Assembly (NCBI GenBank): GCA_964592095.1
Contig: CAZQER010000030.1
Span: 1-13,963 of the forward strand
Source: EX4484-2 sp964592095
GTDB lineage: Archaea > Altiarchaeota > Altiarchaeia > IMC4 > QMZM01
Length of the DNA stretch: 13,963 nucleotides
Direction of reading: 5' to 3'
The notes beneath the pieces are model-generated. The model did not search any database and had not been told where the DNA came from. It saw nothing but the letters and a program-made list of their open reading frames with translations. This document shows positions 1-7,224 of the stretch, one piece after another (the first letter of the stretch is position 1; each line of letters begins with the position of its first letter). Made by a program: the position numbers and the translations under genes.

Positions 1-784
1 TCAGAACACCGAAAATACCTGCCTTTACTACTGCAACGGCATGTAATAAGGCAGATACCGGTGTTGGGGCAATCATTGCTGTTGGTAACCAACTATGTAA
101 TGGCATAAATGCAGATTTTACACCAAAACCGATCATATACAGAAGAAATAAAAACCTTAGTGTTTCTACTGAGGTATGGGCATTTATAAATCCATTATTG
201 GTGAAATCCAATGTATTGGCTAATGAATAGGTCAAGATTATTGCAAATAAAAGAACAACACCACCACTTAAGGTATATACAAGATACTTCCTGCCAGCAC
301 TTTTTGCCTCTGGGGTTTCCTTATGTATAACCAAAGGGTATGTAGTCAGGGTTAGAATTTCATAGAATATAAAGAGTGTTAAAAGATTTGCTGAGAATGC
401 GACTCCTATTGTTGATGATAGTGCTATTGCAAAGCATGCAAAATATCTTGTCTGAGAATGTTCATTCAGATTTCTCATATAGCCTATTGAATATAGTGAT
501 GTTAGAATCCAGAGGGATGACGCTAAAATACCGAAAAATAGTCCAAATGCATCTACCCTGAACGCAAATGAGATATTCGGAAGTATTGTAAATAATCTGT
601 ATGATATTGTATCTCCATTGAGGATGTTTGGAAGCATTGATACAATTATAATAAATTTTATGATAGAGGCAAGAATTGTCCATGACTCCCTAAGATCTCT
701 GTGTTTCCTTGACAGTACTATCAATACTGCAGCCATTACCGATACAAATACCGCCAAAAATGGTTTTATCGATATTATTTCCAT
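1..784 (-). CDS. Second Mrp/Mnh antiporter subunit D/A-like (NuoL/N family), partial at left edge
   Basis: This is a membrane subunit of the proton-pumping/antiporter family shared by Mrp antiporters, complex I (NuoL/M/N) and membrane hydrogenases. It starts with ATG at 784, directly after the TAA of the upstream mnhD-like gene, and stays open for 261 codons to the window edge. The family's functional residues are visible: Glu142 in FIFYEILTLT (TM5 glutamate), Lys223 in GVKSAFMPLHSWLP (TM7 lysine), and His248/Lys254 in LHAVAVVKAGIF (TM8). The motif RVDAFGLFFGILASSLW is usual for D-like subunits of archaeal Mrp/Mbs clusters. A full-length member is about 480-600 residues, so roughly half is missing. 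It could be the N-terminal part of a split MrpA, or the second antiporter subunit (H') of an Mbs-type complex. The family call is firm; the exact subunit name is inferred. Confidence 0.9.
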   Translation of the reverse strand, partial: MEIISIKPFLAVFVSVMAAVLIVLSRKHRDLRESWTILASIIKFIIIVSMLPNILNGDTISYRLFTILPNISFAFRVDAFGLFFGILASSLWILTSLYSIGYMRNLNEHSQTRYFACFAIALSSTIGVAFSANLLTLFIFYEILTLTTYPLVIHKETPEAKSAGRKYLVYTLSGGVVLLFAIILTYSLANTLDFTNNGFINAHTSVETLRFLFLLYMIGFGVKSAFMPLHSWLPTAMIAPTPVSALLHAVAVVKAGIFGVL

Positions 785-2245
785 TTAAATCAACGATTTG
801 GATATAATTTCCATGAATTGTCCAAATATACCAAATACAATGCATCCAATTGCCATTATTGTGATTGGAATTAACATGCTTTTTGGAGCCTCATCTGTTT
901 TGTGTTCATATTTACCAAATAATGCCCTTTCCAGTATCCTAAAGAAATATGCAGCGTTTAATAGACTGCTTAACAGTATTACCAATGCGAATATCCATTT
1001 TCCAGATTTTATAGAGCCAAGTGCCAAATACCATTTACTAAAGAATCCACATAGTGGCGGAATACCTACCATTGAAAGTGATGCTATTGTAAATGCGAGC
1101 ATTGTTACGGGCATCTTCCATGCAAGACCTTTAAAATCGTATATATTTCTTATACCCGTTTTATAGATAATTGCACCAACAGTCAAAAACAAACACCCTT
1201 TCATAAATGCATGATTTAGTATATGTAGAAGACTACCAGTAAGCCCATCATAATTTGCAAGCCCCATTCCCAAAACAATATATCCTATCTGACTAACACT
1301 TGAATATGCAAGCATTCTCTTTATATCTGTCTGTGCTATTGCATTTATTGACCCAAGAATAATTGCAATTGCTGCAATCCAAGACAGGATTTCTCCTACA
1401 GGAACGGTATGTAAAAAAAACTGGACTGTAAAGATGCTAAATAGTATTCTTATCATTATATATATACAAACCTTTGACATGAGGGAAGCAATTAATGCAG
1501 TTACTGTGGATGGAGCGTGTGTATATGCATTTGGTAGCCATGTATGTAATGGAAATAATGCGATTTTGATACTCAATCCAACAATGAAGAATATAACTGC
1601 TACATGAACAACATTTGAATCATACAAATCCTTCAATCTTATGGAAATATCAGCCATATTCAGAGAACCAGTCATGGTATAAATAAAACCAATACCTATA
1701 AGTATGAAACATGCTGCTATGCTGCCCATTATTAGGTAATTAAAACTGGCAATTAATGCATCTCTTTTTTCACCAAGGGATATTAATGTATATGCTGCCA
1801 ATGATGTTATCTCAAGGAATACATACAGATTAAATAAATCACCCGTAACAACTATACCAAGCAAACCGGTTATAAATAAAACAAAGAGTGTATAGAAAAG
1901 AGCAATATTATTTGGTAATTCCTTTTCAACACTTCTCCTTGAATATATTGTAATTATAAAAGCAACAGATGTAATCAGGAGTATCATAAATGTATTGAGA
2001 TAGTCTATGACATACTCTATGCCGTATGGTGGTTCCCAGTTGCCTATATGATAATGTATTGTACCATCATTTATCACAGAGTTTAAAATTAATACACCTA
2101 TAAGGAGTGTTATGGATATGGAGATAAGTGATGTATAAAAGCAATATCTAATTTTAAATAAACCAATTATTGGCATCAAAAATGCCGTAATTAATGGTAT
2201 TATGACTATTAATACGGGGAGATTTTGAATTATTATATAGATCAT
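785..2245 (-). CDS. mnhD: Mrp/Mnh cation:proton antiporter subunit D (MbhH-like)
   Basis: This 486-residue polytopic membrane protein has about 14 predicted helices and is the main antiporter-like subunit of the complex. Visible key residues are Glu145 in NLYVFLEITSLAAY, Lys227 in SIKIALFPLHTWLP, Lys258 in ASLMSKVCIYIMIR, the LAYSSVSQIGY motif near 313-322, Lys349 in HAFMKGCLFL, and Lys404 in GFFSKWYLALG. These form the charged proton path along the middle of the membrane in MrpD, NuoM/N and MbhH. Length is normal for the family. The ATG overlaps the stop of mnhC as TAATG, and a GGAGG site lies 7 bases upstream inside mnhC, which indicates translational coupling. It is followed at once by a second antiporter-like subunit. 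Confidence 0.95.
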   Translation of the reverse strand: MIYIIIQNLPVLIVIIPLITAFLMPIIGLFKIRYCFYTSLISISITLLIGVLILNSVINDGTIHYHIGNWEPPYGIEYVIDYLNTFMILLITSVAFIITIYSRRSVEKELPNNIALFYTLFVLFITGLLGIVVTGDLFNLYVFLEITSLAAYTLISLGEKRDALIASFNYLIMGSIAACFILIGIGFIYTMTGSLNMADISIRLKDLYDSNVVHVAVIFFIVGLSIKIALFPLHTWLPNAYTHAPSTVTALIASLMSKVCIYIMIRILFSIFTVQFFLHTVPVGEILSWIAAIAIILGSINAIAQTDIKRMLAYSSVSQIGYIVLGMGLANYDGLTGSLLHILNHAFMKGCLFLTVGAIIYKTGIRNIYDFKGLAWKMPVTMLAFTIASLSMVGIPPLCGFFSKWYLALGSIKSGKWIFALVILLSSLLNAAYFFRILERALFGKYEHKTDEAPKSMLIPITIMAIGCIVFGIFGQFMEIISKSLI

Positions 2246-2616
2246 TATAGCGCCTCCATAATCTTATCCTCCTCTATGGTCTTGAATTCTTGATATATCT
2301 TCATTATTAATGTAAGTGCAACTGCAGTAGTACTGACACATACAACAATTGCTGTGAGTATTAGAACATGAGGTAATGGATTGACATAATTAATATGCTC
2401 TGTGATATTTGAAACAATAATTGGGGCCCTTTTACCCTCTATATCTGCTATTGATATATAAAACAGGAATATTGCTGTCTGAAATATATTCATTCCTATG
2501 ATCTTCTTTATCAGATTATTTTTTGCAATCATTGCATAGAATCCAATAAGTGTAAGTATTACAAAAACCCAGTAATTGTATCTACCAAGTATCCAGCCTA
2601 ATTCCACTTTTTTCAC
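2245..2616 (-). CDS. mnhC: Mrp/Mnh antiporter subunit C (NuoK-like)
   Basis: This three-helix membrane subunit of 123 residues is homologous to NuoK and MbhG. It shows the family features NLIKKIIGMNIFQTAIFLFY near residues 33-52 and NPLPHVLILTAIVVCVSTTA near 77-98. It lies between B and D as in nearly all Mrp operons. The start is uncertain: GTG at 2616 gives a 35-bp overlap with mnhB, while GTG at 2607, three codons later, has a GGTGA sequence 5 bases upstream and may be the real start. Both give an ordinary length for the family. Confidence 0.93.
   Translation of the reverse strand: MKKVELGWILGRYNYWVFVILTLIGFYAMIAKNNLIKKIIGMNIFQTAIFLFYISIADIEGKRAPIIVSNITEHINYVNPLPHVLILTAIVVCVSTTAVALTLIMKIYQEFKTIEEDKIMEAL
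2253..2257 (-). promoter_or_regulatory. Ribosome binding site of mnhD (GGAGG)
   Basis: A GGAGG on the minus strand lies within the last codons of mnhC, 7 bases before the ATG at 2245. It fixes the mnhD start and points to coupled translation of mnhC and mnhD. Confidence 0.8.
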
Positions 2617-3037
2617 CAGCCAAATATATAAACAATAAAATTGTTACCGACATAACTGTGATACCTATTCCTATCTCAACACATAGAATTGAAATGGCAC
2701 TTATCTCATTATTTGGCAACGGTAATGGAAGTTTACTATATTCTAAATATTTTCCATTAAACACCATGTCAATTACACCAATACCCGAATATATTATAAG
2801 ACCTGTACTCATGAGTACAATCATACTTTTTTTTGAAATGCGATTTTTGATGGCACTTATACTGAAGACTATCCCAAACAGTATAATACTTGTCCCGAGG
2901 ATTATTCCACCCTGAAAACCACCACCGGGAGAGGATTCTCCATGAACTATGACATAAATGCCAAACAACTGGATAAATGGAATCATTATCCTTGATACAG
3001 TTCTACAAACTATTGACTCAACCTCCTTTTCACCCAT
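2582..3037 (-). CDS. mnhB: Mrp/Mnh antiporter subunit B (MbhF-like)
   Basis: This 151-residue membrane protein with four helices belongs to the MnhB family (PF04039). The diagnostic stretch is HGESSPGGGFQGGIILG at about residues 33-49, and the family pattern of helices follows. The ATG at 3037 overlaps the upstream MbhD-MbhE fusion gene by 8 bp, and GAGGTGG lies about 5 bases before it, so the start is well supported. It is a structural subunit of the Mrp antiporter or of the antiporter module of an Mbh/Mbs-like complex. Confidence 0.95.
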   Translation of the reverse strand: MGEKEVESIVCRTVSRIMIPFIQLFGIYVIVHGESSPGGGFQGGIILGTSIILFGIVFSISAIKNRISKKSMIVLMSTGLIIYSGIGVIDMVFNGKYLEYSKLPLPLPNNEISAISILCVEIGIGITVMSVTILLFIYLAGEKSGIRLDTW

Positions 3038-3566
3038 TTCTCCACCTCTTGAATAAAATCATAACTGATATACCTGCAGTGAATATTACTGTTGTTTCAC
3101 CGAGAGTATCATACCCCCTATAATTTGCAAGAATTGCAGTTACAATATTTGGCACACCGGTTTCCTCCTCTGATTTCTCTATATATCTTGGAACAATATG
3201 CAAATTTGCAGGATTTTTGGGATTTCCAAACTCTGGCATATCATCAACAACATATATAAAGATTATTCCAAGCAATAATAGTGATATTATGGATATGTAT
3301 CTTAACATTCCTAGTCCATGGTTGCTTCCCTCTCTACTTACTGTTTTAGACAGTGCAGCAATGAATAGGAATGTTGTTACACCCGCTCCGACAGCAGCCT
3401 CGGTAAATGCAACATCAGGTGAGTTCATTTCCAACCATGTTAGTGCCATAATCAGACTATAGCATGATAATAATACAATTGCACCTAAGAGGTCCTTTAG
3501 GTTAACGACAACAATTGCAATGATAACCAAAAATAAAAGCAATAAAAGGTCTAATGGATAAATCAC
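3030..3566 (-). CDS. MbhD-MbhE fusion (DUF4040), equivalent to the C-terminal part of MrpA
   Basis: This 178-residue membrane protein joins two small modules that are separate genes (mbhD, mbhE) in Thermococcales hydrogenases and form the C-terminal part of MrpA in bacteria. The first, about residues 1-75, contains LKDLLGAIVLLSCYSLIMAL and NSPDVAFTEAAVGAGVTTF, the DUF4040/MbhD signature. The second, about 85-178, contains PNIVTAILANYRGYDTLGET, typical of MbhE. The start is GTG at 3566, not ATG; it is supported by a perfect AGGAGGTG site 6 bases upstream that sits in the end of mnhG. In MrpA this region is thought to help form the cation path. The NuoL-like N-terminal part of MrpA is not fused here and may be supplied by one of the D-like subunits. 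Confidence 0.92.
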   Translation of the reverse strand: MIYPLDLLLLLFLVIIAIVVVNLKDLLGAIVLLSCYSLIMALTWLEMNSPDVAFTEAAVGAGVTTFLFIAALSKTVSREGSNHGLGMLRYISIISLLLLGIIFIYVVDDMPEFGNPKNPANLHIVPRYIEKSEEETGVPNIVTAILANYRGYDTLGETTVIFTAGISVMILFKRWRNG

Positions 3567-3569
3567 TTT

Positions 3570-3878
3570 TTACACCTCCTTTCTTTTCCATATCTCTATT
3601 CCTTTATTGTAAACGGCCCTGGATATTGCATGAGTAGCCACGGGGGATGTTAGAAGCATAAATATTAACATAACAATAATCTTCACGGTAGTTGGTGAAA
3701 AACCCGTATGTATCGCAAGAGCAATTAGAATTAAACTTGCACCCAATGTATCTCCTTTACCAGTTGCATGAAGGCGTGTAAATAAATCTGGAAATCTTAA
3801 CAATCCTATTGTTGCAGTAGTGAAAAAAAATGCTCCCCCAAAAAGGAACAAAGTTATAATTAAATCAAAACCCAACAT
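3570..3878 (-). CDS. mnhG: Mrp/Mnh antiporter subunit G
   Basis: This 102-residue membrane protein has three helices and carries the MnhG/MbhC signature GLLRFPDLFTRLHATGKGDT followed by LLTSPVATHAISRAVY. I chose the ATG at 3878, one base after the TAA of mnhF. A TTG 13 codons upstream at 3917 is also open, but it would overlap mnhF by 38 bp and would add residues not typical of the family. The last codons of the gene contain the ribosome site of the next gene, so the pair is likely translated in a coupled way. Confidence 0.93.
   Translation of the reverse strand: MLGFDLIITLFLFGGAFFFTTATIGLLRFPDLFTRLHATGKGDTLGASLILIALAIHTGFSPTTVKIIVMLIFMLLTSPVATHAISRAVYNKGIEIWKRKEV
3573..3580 (-). promoter_or_regulatory. 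Ribosome binding site AGGAGGTG for the GTG-started MbhD-MbhE fusion
   Basis: On the minus strand AGGAGGTG lies 6 bases before the GTG at 3566. It is inside the final codons of mnhG (Lys-Glu-Val-stop), so the coding sequence doubles as a ribosome site. It decides the start of the next gene. Confidence 0.85.
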
Positions 3879-3879
3879 T

Positions 3880-4161
3880 TTAAAGCGTTCCAAATTCAAT
3901 ATATTTTGAAAGAGCAATGGTTAATATGAAATTGAACAATGCATAAACAAATGCAACATCGATAAAATAAAGGCTATCGAATATGAAGCCTATTAAAACC
4001 AAGATTATTATTGTCTTTGTTCCAATGACATTTATTGCGATCAATCTATCCCATGCATTGGGTCCAATTATTGCCCTATAAAGGCAAAGAAATGCTGTAA
4101 TTATCAAGATTAGTGTAATGATTTCAAATATAATGCTGATGTTTATATCAATAATGTTCAT
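3880..4161 (-). CDS. mnhF: Mrp/Mnh antiporter subunit F
   Basis: This 93-residue membrane protein has three helices. The MnhF/MbhB pattern is clear: LYRAIIGPNAWDRLIAINVIGTK, with the Gly-Pro-x-x-x-Asp-Arg core, then a helix and DVAFVYALFNFILTIALSKY. The ATG at 4161 begins two bases after the TAA of mnhE, and GGGTGAG lies just upstream in the mnhE tail. The reading frame also extends to GTG 4170 and TTG 4176, but the ATG gives the family's usual N-terminus. It is a small structural subunit of the antiporter. Confidence 0.93.
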   Translation of the reverse strand: MNIIDINISIIFEIITLILIITAFLCLYRAIIGPNAWDRLIAINVIGTKTIIILVLIGFIFDSLYFIDVAFVYALFNFILTIALSKYIEFGTL

Positions 4162-4162
4162 A

Positions 4163-4648
4163 TTACTCACCCTCAAATATTTCTATCAATCTTCTTCTCA
4201 TAGACCCTTTTAGAAAGTCCTCCACGGACTTTGATGACAATGCATGAACATAAAATGTATCTCCTCTAACATCAACGGTTATTGTTCCGGGGGTTAATGT
4301 TATAGAATTTGCAAGTGCTGTTTTTCCTATATCTGAGGTTAGTTTGGTTTTAAATTTTATAACCTGTGGGTCTATTGGCATTTTTGGATGTATTACTCTG
4401 TACGCGACATCAATATTTGCCAATAAAATACTGTATGCGAGATAGAATAGATATAAAATTGAAAGATACAGTCTTCTAAATGAAAATTTGATTCCTCTCT
4501 TTATTAATAAATCATGTGAGAAATATGCTACAAGAAAACTTCCAATTATACCCGAAAAAATGTGCAATAAATCAAATCTCAACGAGAGTGAAATCCAAAA
4601 AGTGAACATAATTGCATAGGTAACAAAAAAATTTTTTATATCCCTCAT
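4163..4648 (-). CDS. mnhE: Mrp/Mnh antiporter subunit E, first gene of the operon
   Basis: This 161-residue protein of the MnhE family (PF01899, MbhA-like) has N-terminal membrane helices and a C-terminal cytoplasmic domain. The characteristic block runs from about residue 88: HPKMPIDPQVIKFKTKL, then TALANSITLTPGTITVDV and FYVHAL. The ATG at 4648 has no clear ribosome site upstream, which fits a first gene with a very short or absent leader. It opens a leftward operon of at least eight genes that runs off the window. The upstream spacer is shared with the divergent ATP synthase operon and contains TTTATCAA repeats right next to this start. Confidence 0.94.
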   Translation of the reverse strand: MRDIKNFFVTYAIMFTFWISLSLRFDLLHIFSGIIGSFLVAYFSHDLLIKRGIKFSFRRLYLSILYLFYLAYSILLANIDVAYRVIHPKMPIDPQVIKFKTKLTSDIGKTALANSITLTPGTITVDVRGDTFYVHALSSKSVEDFLKGSMRRRLIEIFEGE

Positions 4649-4694
4649 TTTATCAACATTTTTATCAATAATTTTAATTTAATTATAATGATTT

Positions 4695-4730
4695 ATAATC
4701 AATAATATAATCAAATATATAATCAAATCA
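4695..4730 (+). repeat. Three tandem 12-bp units beginning ATAATCAA
   Basis: Units start at 4695, 4707 and 4719, each opening with ATAATCAA and followed by four A/T-rich bases (TAAT, ATAT, ATCA). Exact ATAATCAA recurs at 4758 and 4793. Five exact copies of an 8-mer containing a C is far more than the local composition predicts. It could be a regulator binding array or a product of replication slippage. Confidence 0.7.
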
Positions 4731-4732
4731 TA

Positions 4733-4744
4733 ATGATTAATCAT
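4733..4744. promoter_or_regulatory. Perfect 12-bp palindrome ATGATTAATCAT
   Basis: ATGATTAATCAT equals its own reverse complement and lies near the middle of the divergent spacer, just after the 12-bp repeat array. Such a site fits a dimeric winged-helix or Lrp-type regulator. The operator role is inferred only from its form and place. Confidence 0.4.
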
Positions 4745-4816
4745 GTAAATTATAATTATAATCAAAATTAATAATTTTTATCCTTTAGTTCAATAATCAA
4801 TAAAATATTAATCAAA

Positions 4817-6829
4817 ATGTTCAAACCCGTACCCATGAAAAAGGTAAGGTTGGGTGTTTTAGATTGCTATGTTGAGAACACAATAAGAGAATTGAGTAAA
4901 CTCAGTACGCTACACATAGTCGATATAAAAGAAAGAATAGAAGAATTACCTGAAATAAATATAGAACACAATTCTAAGAATTCTGAACAATGTGCAGATT
5001 TTCTTAGAAAAATTAATAATATTATGGAATTGTTGGGTATTGATGATAAATATTATACATTTAATGAATTGAGGGTTATCAAGGAAAAACCACTAAATGA
5101 GCAGTTGTCGGATATAAAAAACAAATTTGAGAACATTGAAGAGAAGATACTTCAAATCAATAATAGAATCCCTGAACTCTCCGAAAAGGAGAACAAATTA
5201 AAAGAGGATAAGAAGGAATTGGAAATACTGAGTTCTCTTGATATTGATATAGATTGTATAAAGGAATCGCATCTTCTTTATACGGTGGCTGGGATAGTTG
5301 AGTTGGATTATATAGATTTGTTAAAAGAAGAACTAAATAATGTTATTGGCAAGGAATATATTGCCCTTGGGGTAGAAAAGACAATAGATAATAAAATTCC
5401 AACTGTTATTTCAACCGTTATTGAGAATAAAGAAAAACTTGATGAGATTCTGAGTACACTTGATTTTACCAGAGTAAGGTTAGAAAAGTATAATGGTAAA
5501 ACAGAGGATGCGCTTGAGATTGTAAATAGAGAACTGGAGAAAATAAAAAAAGAAAAGCATTCATTAATACAAGAGATAGATACATGCAAAGAGGAGTATA
5601 CTGAAGATCTCCTTATAATGAAGGAGATTGTGTTAATAGAAAAGGAGATTGCTGATGTAGAGAGCCTGTTGGGAAAAACAAAGAGGGTTTATATTTTGGA
5701 GGGATGGATTCCACAAAAAAAGATTCATGAGATGTTAAGAAGGATAAGAAATGTAACTGATGAACACCTGTTCATCAGAATAGAAGACCCCAAGGATAAT
5801 GAAATAGTTCCAACATACTTAGATAATCCAAAGATATTTAAGCCGTTTGAAATCCTGACTGAAACATTTGGTTTTCCAAGTTATGATGAAATTGACCCAA
5901 CACCATTACTTGCAATTACATTTCCTATACTTTTTGGACTTATGTTTGGAGATTTTGGTCACGGATTGATAGTTGCATTAATTGGATTGATGCTGTTTAT
6001 TATGGGGGAAAAAACACTAAAGGATCTCGGTTTTATTACTCTAACATGTGGTATCTCAGCAATGATTTTTGGAGTTATGTATGGTGATGTATTTGGTTTA
6101 CATAATATAATCCCTGTTATATGGATTAATCCATTACATAACCCTCAGGTATTTTTATTAATTGCAATTTCAATCGGTGCTATACATATCGGTCTTGGGT
6201 TACTAACAGACCTTATAAAGATGATAAGGAAGAGGGAATATTTGAATGCACTTTTGGAACCAATACCGAAACTGTGGTTATACTATGGTTTGATATTGTT
6301 TTTTTATATAAACTTTCTCAAATATGGAATGAATATAATGGAGTGGGTAAATAACATACTTTCAATTCCATTGATAGTCACACCCCTTTTAATAATCACA
6401 ATATCTGGAATTATTAAACATCTATCAAATCTAAAACCAACTGAAATACCTGCACTTCTTGGTGAGGGTGGGTTTGAAGCATTTGACACAATACTTGTAT
6501 TTTTATCAAATACAATATCCTATAGCAGGGTTTTTGCACTTGCTTTAGTGCATGGTGGTTTATTCCTTGCACTTTTCAGTGCTACTGGAGCATTAACGGG
6601 GATTGATAGTGAGCATCTTGTAATCTCCAATATCATATCCCCGATTGGATTGATATGGCTTATAATAATCTTTATGGGGACAATGTTGATTATAGCACTT
6701 GAGGGGCTGATTGTATTTTTACATACCCTGAGGCTTCATTACTATGAATGGTTCACAAAGTTTTTTGAAGCAAGTGGTATAAAATACAGACCATTTACTG
6801 TACAGAGAACATACACCTTGATTAAATAA
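4817..6829 (+). CDS. atpI: A-type ATP synthase subunit I (a subunit)
   Basis: This 670-residue membrane stator subunit forms the ion half-channels of the A1AO ATP synthase. Residues 1-350 are the cytoplasmic arm, opening with MFKPVPMKKVRLGVLD and holding two Glu/Lys-rich coiled coils near 95-140 and 220-275. From about 365 the membrane domain begins, with the family motif MFGDFGHG at 376-383, about eight helices, and the essential Arg571 in SYSRVFALALVHGG, the arginine that faces the rotor ring glutamate. The tail LHTLRLHYYEWFTKFFEASG is also highly typical. Length is normal. No atpH gene precedes it, although atpH usually opens archaeal A-ATPase operons. The ATG at 4817 has no ribosome site, which fits a first gene with a short leader. 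Confidence 0.96.
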   Translation: MFKPVPMKKVRLGVLDCYVENTIRELSKLSTLHIVDIKERIEELPEINIEHNSKNSEQCADFLRKINNIMELLGIDDKYYTFNELRVIKEKPLNEQLSDIKNKFENIEEKILQINNRIPELSEKENKLKEDKKELEILSSLDIDIDCIKESHLLYTVAGIVELDYIDLLKEELNNVIGKEYIALGVEKTIDNKIPTVISTVIENKEKLDEILSTLDFTRVRLEKYNGKTEDALEIVNRELEKIKKEKHSLIQEIDTCKEEYTEDLLIMKEIVLIEKEIADVESLLGKTKRVYILEGWIPQKKIHEMLRRIRNVTDEHLFIRIEDPKDNEIVPTYLDNPKIFKPFEILTETFGFPSYDEIDPTPLLAITFPILFGLMFGDFGHGLIVALIGLMLFIMGEKTLKDLGFITLTCGISAMIFGVMYGDVFGLHNIIPVIWINPLHNPQVFLLIAISIGAIHIGLGLLTDLIKMIRKREYLNALLEPIPKLWLYYGLILFFYINFLKYGMNIMEWVNNILSIPLIVTPLLIITISGIIKHLSNLKPTEIPALLGEGGFEAFDTILVFLSNTISYSRVFALALVHGGLFLALFSATGALTGIDSEHLVISNIISPIGLIWLIIIFMGTMLIIALEGLIVFLHTLRLHYYEWFTKFFEASGIKYRPFTVQRTYTLIK

Positions 6830-6844
6830 TAAATAATGAATAAA

Positions 6845-6852
6845 TTTATAAT
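6845..6852 (+). promoter_or_regulatory. Possible internal TATA box before atpK (TTTATAAT)
   Basis: TTTATAAT lies in the 77-bp spacer between atpI and atpK. A start site about 27 bp downstream would leave a leader of roughly 35 bases containing the strong ribosome site of atpK. An extra promoter would help make the many rotor ring copies needed per enzyme. AT-rich background makes this tentative. Confidence 0.3.
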
Positions 6853-6894
6853 CATCATCTACATATAATTAGTATATCATATTCAAAATAAAAA

Positions 6895-6902
6895 GGAGGT
6901 GG
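6895..6902 (+). promoter_or_regulatory. Strong ribosome binding site of atpK (GGAGGTGG)
   Basis: GGAGGTGG within the purine-rich run AAAAGGAGGTGG ends 4 bases before the ATG at 6907. It is the best ribosome site seen in the ATP synthase operon, as expected for the subunit needed in multiple copies. It also proves that the long N-terminal extension of AtpK is translated. Confidence 0.85.
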
Positions 6903-6906
6903 AAAA

Positions 6907-7224
6907 ATGAGGTGGTGGAAGTTTTTGTTGATATCTACAGCAATATTTTTGTTTGCAGGAATTGTGACAGCAGAAGAGGGAGGTGGTGGAATACTTAATG
7001 GTGGAATACTGCAAGGAAGAGAAATGGCTGCTGCGCTTGCAATATCTATACCAGCCCTTAGTGCAGGGTACGCCATTGCAGTATCTGGTTCAGCATCGGC
7101 AGGAGCAGTAGCAGAAAAGCCAGAGATCTTTGGTAAAGTGCTTGTATTTGTTGCATTTGCTGAAGCAATAGCCATTTATGGTCTCTTGGTGGCTTTGATG
7201 ATAGTACTAAGAATTGGTGGTTAA
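6907..7224 (+). CDS. atpK: A-type ATP synthase subunit K (rotor ring c subunit) with signal-like N-terminus
   Basis: This proteolipid forms the rotor ring. Residues 1-22 are a signal-peptide-like helix (MRWWKFLLISTAIFLFAGIV then TA before two Glu), followed by a Gly-rich linker and two helices at about 40-66 and 76-102. The loop GAVAEKPEIFGK and FAEAIAIYGLLVAL identify the family; Glu86 is the ion-binding carboxylate. The next residue is Ala and helix 1 has no Gln, so the Ser/Thr and Gln ligands of sodium-binding rings are absent, which suggests proton coupling. At 105 residues it is longer than the common 70-80, because of the extension, an architecture also known in Thermus. The start is fixed by the ribosome site just upstream. 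Confidence 0.94.
   Translation: MRWWKFLLISTAIFLFAGIVTAEEGGGGILNGGILQGREMAAALAISIPALSAGYAIAVSGSASAGAVAEKPEIFGKVLVFVAFAEAIAIYGLLVALMIVLRIGG

Larger units (their letters stand above)
4649..4816. promoter_or_regulatory. Divergent promoter region between antiporter and ATP synthase operons
   Basis: This 168-bp, very AT-rich spacer must hold the promoters of both operons. Two TTTATCAA copies sit at 4649 and 4661 (12 bp apart), three ATAATCAA copies at 4695, 4707 and 4719 (12 bp apart), and further copies at 4758 and 4793, with a TTAATCAA variant at 4808. All are in the same orientation. A perfect palindrome lies at 4733-4744. No single TATA box stands out against the AT-rich background; TTTTTATC near 4775-4782 is a weak candidate for the rightward operon. 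I see no coding potential here. Confidence 0.7.

Noticed and set aside
462..683. Minus-strand and plus-strand small frames inside 376-683.
   Set aside because: The true minus-strand frame there encodes the partial antiporter subunit with conserved TM residues; the others are out-of-frame shadows.
3879..3917. A longer mnhG beginning with TTG at 3917.
   Set aside because: It overlaps mnhF by 38 bp, adds 13 atypical residues, and an ATG one base after the mnhF stop gives the family's normal N-terminus.
4695..4765. The spaced ATAATCAA copies as a CRISPR array or replication origin.
   Set aside because: Units are only 8-12 bp with no unique spacers, and no cas, orc1/cdc6 or origin-recognition-box pattern is visible nearby.
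6855..7175. A 106-residue minus-strand reading frame opposite atpK.
   Set aside because: It is a low-complexity Ala/Pro/Ser-rich antisense reading of the atpK gene with no ribosome site or recognisable family.
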